From Moheibacter lacus (GTDB lineage Bacteria > Bacteroidota > Bacteroidia > Flavobacteriales > Weeksellaceae): a stretch of 64,000 bases of DNA. Below are positions 42,902-53,103 of the stretch, one piece after another. A program made the position numbers and the translations under genes. Position 1 is the first letter of the stretch, and the number at the start of each line of letters is the position of its first letter. The stretch spans positions 1,014,595-1,078,594 of the forward strand of contig NZ_JACDZE010000001.1 of assembly GCF_014042165.1 (NCBI RefSeq), read 5' to 3'. The notes under the pieces are model-generated. The model was given only the letters and a program-made list of their open reading frames with translations. It made no database searches and was not told the DNA's origin.

Positions 42902-42974
42902 TATATTTGCCTTGTCGAAACTTATATTTTTACTTCTCACATGATTATAGGTTTTGATAAGCTTTTAGCTTATC
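42902..42974 (+). promoter_or_regulatory. Promoter and leader of the MFS-pgmB-GH65 operon
   Basis: TATATTTG (42902-42909) matches the -7 consensus. The leader of about 85 nt holds the shared 17-mer (42922-42938) and a hairpin GATAAGC-TTTTA-GCTTATC (42956-42974). The rest of 42707-43000 shows no ORF. Confidence 0.6.
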
Positions 42975-43000
42975 GTATTGTTTAACAATTAATTACGATA

Positions 43001-44350
43001 ATGAAAAAGCGTAAATTAGGATTTCTCGAAATCTGGAATCTCAGTTTCGGTTATCTTGGTGTACAAATGGGATTTGCACTTCAAAATGCAAATGCCAGTA
43101 GAATTCTCAGCACTTTTGGTGCAGACATACATCAATTATCATGGTTTTGGATCGTGGCGCCATTGATGGGTTTGGTCGTTCAACCAATAATCGGTCATTA
43201 TTCAGATAACACTTGGTCCAAATTCGGAAGAAGAAAGCCTTATTTCCTTTTGGGCGCGATGTTGGCTTCGATTGGATTAATTCTCATGCCGCAGGCAGGT
43301 GCTTTTACAGCAATTCTTCCGGCACTTTGGATGGGCGCAGGATTTCTGATGATCATGGACGCTTCTTTCAACATTGCGATGGAACCCATGCGCGCATTTG
43401 TTGCAGACATGTTGCCATCAGATCAGAGAACCTTGGGGTACTCTATTCAAACCGTTTTGATTGGTTTGGGAGCTGTGATCGGTTCTTGGTTGCCCTATGT
43501 TTTGAGCAATTGGTTTGGGGTTTCAAATGAAGCGGCAGTCGGAGAAATTCCTTTGCATTTGATTTTGTCATTTGGAATTGGAGCCGTTGCAATTGTCGTG
43601 ACGGTATTGATAACGGTATTTACTACAAAAGAATATTCGCCTGAAGAACTGGAAGCCTTTGAGAAAGCTGAAGGAAAAACAATCCTAGTAGAAGAAAAAG
43701 CCAGTTTCTCCCAAATCTTCAAAGATTTTGGCCAAATGCCCAAAACGATGAAGCAATTGGGTCTGGTTCAATTTTTCACCTGGTTTGCGCTATTTGGCAT
43801 GTGGGTTTTTTCCACACCTGCGATTGCGCATCATGTTTATGGACTTCCACTGGATGACAACCACTCTGCCACGTATCAAAAAGCAGGAGATTGGGTTGGG
43901 ATTATTTTTGGGGTATACAATGCAGTTTCAGCTGTTTATGCCTTTTTCTTACCCGCCATTGCCAAAAAATTAGGAAGAAAAAAAACACATACGTTTTCTT
44001 TGATCGCAGGTGGTTTGGGTTTGATCTCCATTTATTTTATTCAAAATCCAAATTATTTGATTCTTTCTATGGTCGGTGTCGGAATAGCTTGGGCGAGTAT
44101 TTTGGCGATGCCTTATGCGATTTTGGCAGGATCGATTCCAGCCAAAAAAATGGGGGTTTATATGGGAATTTTCAACTTTTTCATTTGTATGCCCCAAATT
44201 GTCAATGCAGTAATTGGTGGACCGATTGTAAAATATTTCTATGGTGGAAATCCGATTTATGCCATGATGACCAGTGGGATTGCTTTGATCATCGCCGCTC
44301 TTTTTGTGATGCGTGTACATGATGTGGACGAACCTTTAATCACCAATTAA
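43001..44350 (+). CDS. MFS sugar transporter (SLC45/GPH-like maltose importer)
   Basis: 449 residues with about 12 membrane spans. N-terminus KLGFLEIWNLSFGYLGVQMGF and loop GHYSDNTWSKFGRRKPYFLLG contain the MFS motif A-like RRKPY typical of SLC45/GPH sugar carriers. QTVLIGLGAVIGSWLPYVL and MPYAILAGSIPAKKMGVYMG are further family landmarks. With pgmB and GH65 maltose phosphorylase directly downstream it is the likely inner-membrane maltose importer. Confidence 0.9.
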   Translation: MKKRKLGFLEIWNLSFGYLGVQMGFALQNANASRILSTFGADIHQLSWFWIVAPLMGLVVQPIIGHYSDNTWSKFGRRKPYFLLGAMLASIGLILMPQAGAFTAILPALWMGAGFLMIMDASFNIAMEPMRAFVADMLPSDQRTLGYSIQTVLIGLGAVIGSWLPYVLSNWFGVSNEAAVGEIPLHLILSFGIGAVAIVVTVLITVFTTKEYSPEELEAFEKAEGKTILVEEKASFSQIFKDFGQMPKTMKQLGLVQFFTWFALFGMWVFSTPAIAHHVYGLPLDDNHSATYQKAGDWVGIIFGVYNAVSAVYAFFLPAIAKKLGRKKTHTFSLIAGGLGLISIYFIQNPNYLILSMVGVGIAWASILAMPYAILAGSIPAKKMGVYMGIFNFFICMPQIVNAVIGGPIVKYFYGGNPIYAMMTSGIALIIAALFVMRVHDVDEPLITN

Positions 44351-44351
44351 A

Positions 44352-45005
44352 ATGATAAACACCTACATATTTGATCTCGACGGCGTTATCGTCGACACGG
44401 CGAAATACCATTATTTGGCATGGAAAAATTTGGCTGATGAACTCGAAATCGATTTCACAAAAGAACACAACGAATTATTAAAAGGCGTAAGCCGAATTCG
44501 TTCACTCGAAATCATTTTGGATTTGGGTAATAAAACCATTTCCGATGCAGATTTTGATCGGTTTTTACACAAAAAAAACGAAGAATACCTTTCCTATATT
44601 GAAAAAATGAATGCTTCCGAAATTCTTCCAGGGGTTTTAAATGCATTGGATTTCATCAAGAAAATAGAAGGAAAAATCGTTTTGGGGTCGGCGAGTAAAA
44701 ATGCCAAACCGATTTTGGAAAAAGTTGGGTTGTTGGATTATTTCGATGCGATAGTAGATGGAAATGATGTTTCCAAAGCCAAACCCGATCCGGAAGTATT
44801 TTTAATCGGTGCGGAAAAAGTCAAATCAAATCCAGTCAATTGTGTCGTTTTTGAAGATGCCGTTGCCGGAATTCAAGCTGCAAATAGTGCAGGGATGCTC
44901 AGCATTGGCATTGGAGAAAAAGAAATTTTGAAAGAAGCCGATTTTGTTTTTTCGGACTTTAATCAAATTTCAAATGAGTTTTTAGAAAAATTAGAAAACA
45001 ACTAA
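44352..45005 (+). CDS. pgmB: Beta-phosphoglucomutase
   Basis: 217 residues. HAD-superfamily phosphomutase: IFDLDGVIVDTAKYHYLAW (nucleophile and acid Asp), LLKGVSRIRSLEIIL (cap domain), IVLGSASKNAKPILEKVGL, GNDVSKAKPDPEVFLIGAEK and VVFEDAVAGIQAANSAGM. Converts beta-glucose-1-phosphate from maltose phosphorolysis to glucose-6-phosphate. It starts 1 bp after the transporter stop. Confidence 0.95.
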   Translation: MINTYIFDLDGVIVDTAKYHYLAWKNLADELEIDFTKEHNELLKGVSRIRSLEIILDLGNKTISDADFDRFLHKKNEEYLSYIEKMNASEILPGVLNALDFIKKIEGKIVLGSASKNAKPILEKVGLLDYFDAIVDGNDVSKAKPDPEVFLIGAEKVKSNPVNCVVFEDAVAGIQAANSAGMLSIGIGEKEILKEADFVFSDFNQISNEFLEKLENN

Positions 45006-45047
45006 AAGTACTTTGTACGTATTACATTATACTTATTACAATTAAAA

Positions 45048-47354
45048 ATGAATCAAAATTATATCATACCGGATGCGTGGTCGATCATCGAAGAAGGATT
45101 TGACAAAGATCGCGTGATGTCATCCGAAAGTCTTTTCAGCATAGGAAATGGCGCAATGGGACAACGCGCCAATTTCGAAGAAATGTACACCGGAGAAACT
45201 TTTCAGGGGAGTTACATCGCCGGGGTTTATTATCCCGACAAAACCAAAGTGGGTTGGTGGAAAAACGGCTATCCTGAATATTTTGCCAAAGTTTTAAATG
45301 GGCCAAACTGGATCGGAATCGATATCGAAATCAATGACGAAATTCTAGATTTAAATCAAGTAGAAGTTTCCAACTTCCGTCGCGAATTGAATATGAAAGA
45401 AGGTTGGCTCGGGCGTTCTTATTCTGCAAAATTGAAAAATGGAACTGAAATAGAAGTCCATGTGAAACGATTTCTGTCTTTGGATTTAGACGAATTGGGA
45501 GCGATCAAGTATGAAATTAAACCTTTAAATAATTCCGCTAGAATTAATTTCAATCCTTATGTCGATTCAGGCGTAAAAAACCGCGATGCAAATTGGGAAG
45601 AAACTTTTTGGGAACCGATTATTTCCGGAATTGACAACGAATTTGGATTTGTGCAAGCCAAAACATTCAAAACCGGATTTAACGTCGTGACTTTCATGGA
45701 AAATTCCATTTTTATCAATGATCAAAAACAAAAAATTCATTCTTCCGAAAATATTCAATCCGAAACCAAAGTTCAGTTGAAATATGAAGTTGATGTCAAC
45801 CAGAATGAAACCGCTTCTTTAGTAAAATTCGGCGGATATACCGTTTCGACGAATCATGATGAAAAAGAATTGGTAAAAGCTGCACAAAGTGTTTTGGCGA
45901 AAGCAAATGATTTAGGATTTGAGAAATTATTCCAAAATCAAAAAAAGGCTTGGGCCAAAATCTGGGAAATGGCAGATATCACCATCGATGGCGATGTCAA
46001 AGCCCAACAAGGCATTCGCTTCAATATATTTCAATTGAACCAAACTTATTTAGGTAAAGACGCCCGATTGAACATCGGCCCAAAAGGATTTACCGGAGAG
46101 AAATATGGTGGATCAACTTATTGGGATACAGAGGCTTATTGTCTTCCTTTTTATATGGCGACCAAAAATCAGGAAGTAGCACGAAATCTTTTGGTTTACC
46201 GATTTAATCATTTGGAAAAAGCCATCGAAAATGCAGAAAAATTAGGATTTAAAAACGGAGCAGCGCTGTATCCGATGGTCACGATGAACGGTGAAGAATG
46301 CCATAACGAATGGGAAATCACCTTTGAAGAAATCCACCGAAACGGTGCGATTGCATTTGCGATTTACAATTATGTTCGGTACACGGGCGATTTCAGTTAC
46401 GTTCCGGAAATGGGATTGGAAGTTTTAATCGGGATTGCGCGTTTTTGGCACCAAAGAGTGAATTGGTCGGAAGCCAAACAAAAATTTGTAATGCTCGGTG
46501 TGACCGGCCCCAATGAATATGAAAACAACATCAATAATAATTTCTATACCAATTATTTAGCGAAATGGTGTATCGATTATACGATCGAAAACATAGAGAA
46601 ATTGGAAAAGGAATTCAACTCGGATTACATCCGAATTTTAAACAAAGTTCGACTGTCCAAATCCGAAATCGCCGAATGGAAAAATGTTTCCGACAACATA
46701 TATTTTCCTTTCTCGGAAGAACATGGCGTTTATTTACAACAAGACGGATTTTTGGATAAAGATTTAAAACCTGTTTCCCAATTGGACTCTTCGGAAAGAC
46801 CGCTGAATCAGAAATGGTCTTGGGACCGGATTTTGCGTTCGCCTTATATCAAACAAGCTGATGTTTTACAAGGATTTTATTTTTTTGAAGATGATTTTTC
46901 GGTAGAAGAATTGGAAAAGCATTTTGATTTTTATGAACCTTTGACTGTTCATGAATCCTCGCTTTCGCCTTGTGTACACAGCATTCAAGCAGCGAAATTG
47001 GGACGAATGAATCAAGCTTACGAATTTTACTTAAGGACTTCACGTTTGGATTTGGATGATTACAACAAAGAAGTGGAAGAAGGTTTGCACATCACGTCGA
47101 TGGCGGGAACTTGGATGAGTATCGTGGAAGGATTTGGGGGAATGCGTGTGAAAAACGGGAAATTGTATTTTGAACCTAAAATTCCTATTGAATGGAAAAG
47201 TTTTTCGTTTAAAGTCAATTTCAGAAACCAAATATTGAAAGTGAATGTTTCACACGAAGGAACAGAATTTTCGCTTGATGGAAATGATCATTTAGATGTG
47301 AATCTGAATGGAAAATCTGTAAGAATTGAACCTGGTAACTTTGTAAAAGTGTAA
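45048..47354 (+). CDS. GH65 maltose phosphorylase
   Basis: 768 residues, cytoplasmic (no signal peptide). MSSESLFSIGNGAMGQRANF and YIAGVYYPD at the N-terminus, GGSTYWDTEAYCLPFYMAT in the (alpha/alpha)6 barrel, and catalytic acid in MLGVTGPNEYENNINNNF. Late landmarks are ESSLSPCVHSIQAAKLGR and EEGLHITSMAGTW. Phosphorolyses maltose to glucose and beta-glucose-1-phosphate. Context (pgmB, MFS carrier, Sus genes) favours maltose over trehalose or kojibiose. Confidence 0.93.
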   Translation: MNQNYIIPDAWSIIEEGFDKDRVMSSESLFSIGNGAMGQRANFEEMYTGETFQGSYIAGVYYPDKTKVGWWKNGYPEYFAKVLNGPNWIGIDIEINDEILDLNQVEVSNFRRELNMKEGWLGRSYSAKLKNGTEIEVHVKRFLSLDLDELGAIKYEIKPLNNSARINFNPYVDSGVKNRDANWEETFWEPIISGIDNEFGFVQAKTFKTGFNVVTFMENSIFINDQKQKIHSSENIQSETKVQLKYEVDVNQNETASLVKFGGYTVSTNHDEKELVKAAQSVLAKANDLGFEKLFQNQKKAWAKIWEMADITIDGDVKAQQGIRFNIFQLNQTYLGKDARLNIGPKGFTGEKYGGSTYWDTEAYCLPFYMATKNQEVARNLLVYRFNHLEKAIENAEKLGFKNGAALYPMVTMNGEECHNEWEITFEEIHRNGAIAFAIYNYVRYTGDFSYVPEMGLEVLIGIARFWHQRVNWSEAKQKFVMLGVTGPNEYENNINNNFYTNYLAKWCIDYTIENIEKLEKEFNSDYIRILNKVRLSKSEIAEWKNVSDNIYFPFSEEHGVYLQQDGFLDKDLKPVSQLDSSERPLNQKWSWDRILRSPYIKQADVLQGFYFFEDDFSVEELEKHFDFYEPLTVHESSLSPCVHSIQAAKLGRMNQAYEFYLRTSRLDLDDYNKEVEEGLHITSMAGTWMSIVEGFGGMRVKNGKLYFEPKIPIEWKSFSFKVNFRNQILKVNVSHEGTEFSLDGNDHLDVNLNGKSVRIEPGNFVKV

Positions 47355-47470
47355 ATTATAAACGACCTCCAAAATTATTTTCAGATTGTATATGACCTTG
47401 ACGTAAATAAAAATGTAACCACATAGAAAAACTAGATAACTATCTGGTTAGTAGTTAAACTTTAAATTAA

Positions 47471-49648
<2,178 letters not shown>

Positions 49649-49650
49649 AA

Positions 49651-49716
49651 ATCTGCGTTTATCTGTGCAATCTGTGGGCGATTTATTTCCCGCAGATCTC
49701 GTAGAGTTTCGCAGAA
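49651..49716. repeat. Imperfect inverted repeat, 'atctgcg' type
   Basis: The left arm 49651-49678 (TCTGCG..TCTG..ATCTGTGGG) and right arm 49689-49716 are partly complementary. Similar AT/GC-alternating palindromic elements are scattered between genes in many Flavobacteriia genomes. It lies between the GH97 and SusA-like genes. Confidence 0.55.
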
Positions 49717-49730
49717 AAACTAAATTAAAT

Positions 49731-51587
49731 ATGAAGAAATTAACATCGATTTTATTCCTATTCATTCTAATCAATTCATTTGCCCAAATTCAAAAAATAG
49801 AACCAGAATTTTGGTGGAGCGGCATGAAAAACACCGAATTGCAATTGTTGGTGTATGGAAAAAATATCAACCATTTGGTGCCGGAATTTTCGAACGGAAT
49901 TCAAATCAAAGAAGTCCTAAAAGTTGAAAATCCTAATTATCTTTTTGTAACGATCGACACCAAAGGTGTTCAACCTGGAAAAGTAAAATTGAACTTTAAA
50001 AAAGGAAAAAAAACAGTTCAATCCTTTGATTATGAATTCAAATCAAGAGAAAACAATTCCGCTCAGCGAAAAGGTTTCGACAGTTCAGATGTGTTTTATT
50101 TATTGATGCCGGATCGTTTTGCAAATGGAAATCCCAACAACGATAACACCAAAGAAACAGCCGAAATCGCCAATCGTTCTGACCTGAACGGTCGTCATGG
50201 AGGAGATTTGGAAGGAATCATCCAGAATCTTGATTATTTGGACGAACTAGGCATTACGACGATTTGGAGTACGCCGCTTTTGGAAGACAACGAACCGGCG
50301 TATTCCTATCACGGGTATGCGCAAAGCGATTATTATAAAATCGATCCGCGTTATGGAACCAATGCTGATTATAAACGATTGGCAGACGAATTGCACAAAC
50401 GTGAAATGAAATTGGTGATGGATTATGTGACCAATCATTGGGGATCTAAACATTGGATCATTCAGGATTTACCTATGGAAGATTGGATTCATGTTTGGCA
50501 CACGGAAGAAGCCCAAAAGCAAAATGGATTTCAGCGAAGCAATTACCGCATGACGACACAATTTGATCAAAATGCTGCGGAAATTGATGCTGAAGGCTGT
50601 ATGGATGGTTGGTTTGATACAACGATGCCGGATATGAATCAGAGCAATCCTTTGGTGTTGAATTATATGGTGCAAAATGCGATTTGGTGGATAGAATTTG
50701 CCGGATTGGATGGATTGCGGGTGGATACGTATTCATATAATGATAAAAAAGGAATTGCCGAATGGACCAAACGCATCATGGACGAATACCCAAATTTCAA
50801 CATCGTAGGCGAAATCTGGATGCATGACCAAGCCCAAATGGCTTATTGGCAAAAGGACAGTAAAATCGGAGCATTGGATAATTATAATTCCAATTTGCCT
50901 TCGGTGATGGATTTTACTTTGCACGATGCAATTGGTTTGGCGTTCAAAGAAAATCAAGGTTGGGACAGCGGAATGATGCGTGTTTATGAAAATTTCACAA
51001 ATGATTTTTTATATCCGGAAATCGACAACATCATGGTATTTGCGGAGAATCATGACACCAACCGATTCAATGAAATTTATTCGAATATTGAAGACTACAA
51101 ATTAGCGATGAGCTTAATTCTTACCATTCGCGGGATTCCGCAGCTATATTATGGTTCCGAAATCGGAATGAAAGGTGATAAAGGAAAAGGTGATGGCGAC
51201 ATCCGTCGTGATTTTCCTGGTGGTTGGGCTGGAGACAAAAACAATGCTTTTACGGAAGAAGGAAGAACAGCTGAACAAAAAGCTTATTTCAATTTCACCA
51301 AAAAATTATTGAACTGGAGAAAAGGAAAAGATGTGATTCATACTGGAAAGACTTTACATTTTATACCGCAAGAAAATGTGTATGTGTACTTTCGACATAA
51401 CGAGAAAGAATCCGTTATGGTGGTTTTGAATAGTTCGGAGAAGGATCATAAGTTGGAATTAAAGCGATTTATGGAAGGAATTAAAGATTTTACAGCGGGA
51501 AAAGATGTGATGAGCGGAAATGAATTTAAATTAACCGATCAATTGAAAGTAAAAGCGAAATCTTCTTTGATTTTGGAGTTGAAATAA
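49731..51587 (+). CDS. susA: GH13 neopullulanase/cyclomaltodextrinase-like enzyme (SusA-like)
   Basis: About 618 residues from ATG 49731. Signal peptide MKKLTSILFLFILINSFAQ. N-terminal cyclomaltodextrinase-type domain (PEFWWSGMKNTELQLLVYG), then GH13 barrel: FYLLMPDRFANGNPNND, VMDYVTNHWGSKHW (region I), LDGLRVDTYSYND (nucleophile Asp), FNIVGEIWMHD (acid Glu), and VFAENHDTNRFNE (HD). The GDPDxFxNG-like PDRFANG segment is typical of this subfamily. Probably periplasmic debranching/linearisation of imported maltodextrins. Confidence 0.93.
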   Translation: MKKLTSILFLFILINSFAQIQKIEPEFWWSGMKNTELQLLVYGKNINHLVPEFSNGIQIKEVLKVENPNYLFVTIDTKGVQPGKVKLNFKKGKKTVQSFDYEFKSRENNSAQRKGFDSSDVFYLLMPDRFANGNPNNDNTKETAEIANRSDLNGRHGGDLEGIIQNLDYLDELGITTIWSTPLLEDNEPAYSYHGYAQSDYYKIDPRYGTNADYKRLADELHKREMKLVMDYVTNHWGSKHWIIQDLPMEDWIHVWHTEEAQKQNGFQRSNYRMTTQFDQNAAEIDAEGCMDGWFDTTMPDMNQSNPLVLNYMVQNAIWWIEFAGLDGLRVDTYSYNDKKGIAEWTKRIMDEYPNFNIVGEIWMHDQAQMAYWQKDSKIGALDNYNSNLPSVMDFTLHDAIGLAFKENQGWDSGMMRVYENFTNDFLYPEIDNIMVFAENHDTNRFNEIYSNIEDYKLAMSLILTIRGIPQLYYGSEIGMKGDKGKGDGDIRRDFPGGWAGDKNNAFTEEGRTAEQKAYFNFTKKLLNWRKGKDVIHTGKTLHFIPQENVYVYFRHNEKESVMVVLNSSEKDHKLELKRFMEGIKDFTAGKDVMSGNEFKLTDQLKVKAKSSLILELK

Positions 51588-51598
51588 GTAATCCGATT

Positions 51599-51631
51599 AG
51601 CCCTGCCAGGGTTTCAAACCCTGGCAGGGCT
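51599..51631. repeat. 33-nt near-perfect palindrome (CCCTGCCAGGG type)
   Basis: AGCCCTGCCAGGGTTT (51599-51614), one central C, and AAACCCTGGCAGGGCT (51616-51631). The 16-bp arms are perfect. No T run follows, so it is not an obvious terminator. It resembles the dispersed REP-like palindromes of flavobacterial genomes. Confidence 0.75.
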
Positions 51632-51649
51632 GTTAAGAAAAAATACAAT

Positions 51650-53083
51650 ATGAAAAAATTAATCATAACAAGTCTAAGTTTATTCTTATTTGCTGTGGCT
51701 TGTAAAAAGGAAAAAACAGTAGAAGTAGACCAATTGGCGATGAAAGAATATTCGCCTGCGGAAATGGAAAATGCAGTGATTTATGAAGCGAATATCCGTC
51801 AATATTCGCCTGAAGGAACCTTTGAAGCCTTTACGAAAGACATTCCCGAACTGAAGAAATTGGGTGTAAAAGTGATTTGGGTGATGCCGATTCAACCGAT
51901 TTCGATGAACCGAAGAAAGGCAACTGGCGATAAATCGATTGAAGATATCACCGACCCGGAAGAAAAGAAAAAATATTTAGGCAGTTATTATGCGATTTCC
52001 GATTATACGGCGGTTCATCCCGATTATGGAACGCTTGAAGATTTTAAGAAATTGGTTGATACAGCACATGAAAATGGAATGTATGTGATTCTGGATTGGG
52101 TGGCCAATCATACCGGATGGGACCATAAATGGATAAAAGAACATCCTGAATTCTATCAAAAAAATGCAAAAGGAGAAGTAACCGATCCGCTGAATCCAGA
52201 GACGGGCGAAACCTGGGGCTGGACGGACGTTGCGCATTTGAAATATGAAGACCGAGGGCTTTATGATGCGATGGCTGAGGAAATGGTGTATTGGATCAAA
52301 GAAGCGAACATCGACGGATTTCGTTGTGATGTGGCGGATAACGTGAAATACGATTATTGGGAATTTGTGTATCCGAAATTGAAAGAGCAGAAACCGGTTT
52401 TCATGTTGATGGAATCTAACAAACCTGAATTGCTAAAAGGTATTTTTGATATGGGATACAATTGGCCTGTGCATCATTTGATGAACGAAATCGCAAAAGG
52501 AGAGAAGAATGTTTCGGATTTTGACCAATTGATTTCGGAACAAGATTCGATGTATCAAAAACAAGATATCATGATGAATTTTACTTCCAATCACGATGAA
52601 AACGCATGGAACGGAACGGAATACGAGCGACTCGGCGATGCAGTGGAAACCTTTGCTGCTTTGACTTACGTGCTTCCGGGAATGCCGTTGATTTACAATG
52701 GGCAGGAATATGATTTGGATAAAAGGTTGAAGTTTTTTGAAAAAGATACGATTCCGCATGAAAAGGGAAAAATGTTTCCAGTATATGAGAAATTGGGGAA
52801 ATTGAAAAAGGAAAATCCGGCGTTAAATGGTGGCGTGAACAAAGCTTCTTATGAACGAATTCAAACTTCGGACGATAAACATATTCTCGCATTTAAACGT
52901 GAAAAGGATGGAAAGAAAGTTTATTTCATTGCCAATTTATCTAAGGAAAGCAAAACCTTTACCTTACCGATTTCCGGAGAATTTGAAAATTATATGATGG
53001 GCGAAAAATTCAATTTAGAAAAAAGCCAGGAATTGGAGTTTCAACCCTGGCAATATTGGATTTTGGTAGATGAAATGGAATAG
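51650..53083 (+). CDS. GH13 alpha-amylase lipoprotein
   Basis: 477 residues. Lipobox MKKLIITSLSLFLFAVAC, then KKEKTVEV, which lacks an acidic surface-export cluster, so a periplasmic location is more likely. GH13 motifs: VILDWVANHTGWDHKW (region I), DGFRCDVADNVKYDYW (nucleophile), FMLMESNKPELLKG (acid Glu), and FTSNHDENAWNG (HD). MPLIYNGQEYDLDKRLKFF and a C-terminal beta domain complete it. Last gene of the plus arm; distinct from the T9SS amylase at the other end. Confidence 0.92.
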   Translation: MKKLIITSLSLFLFAVACKKEKTVEVDQLAMKEYSPAEMENAVIYEANIRQYSPEGTFEAFTKDIPELKKLGVKVIWVMPIQPISMNRRKATGDKSIEDITDPEEKKKYLGSYYAISDYTAVHPDYGTLEDFKKLVDTAHENGMYVILDWVANHTGWDHKWIKEHPEFYQKNAKGEVTDPLNPETGETWGWTDVAHLKYEDRGLYDAMAEEMVYWIKEANIDGFRCDVADNVKYDYWEFVYPKLKEQKPVFMLMESNKPELLKGIFDMGYNWPVHHLMNEIAKGEKNVSDFDQLISEQDSMYQKQDIMMNFTSNHDENAWNGTEYERLGDAVETFAALTYVLPGMPLIYNGQEYDLDKRLKFFEKDTIPHEKGKMFPVYEKLGKLKKENPALNGGVNKASYERIQTSDDKHILAFKREKDGKKVYFIANLSKESKTFTLPISGEFENYMMGEKFNLEKSQELEFQPWQYWILVDEME

Positions 53084-53103
53084 AAAACAGGAATTGAGTT
53101 GGT

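Noticed and set aside
49665-49730. Longer start of the SusA-like enzyme reading through the inverted repeat
   Set aside because: The extra 22 residues come from the repeat; ATG 49731 begins a normal signal peptide.
53034-53056. Second copy of the CCCTGGCAGGG palindrome
   Set aside because: Only a half-match (AACCCTGGCA) inside coding sequence; no second arm.
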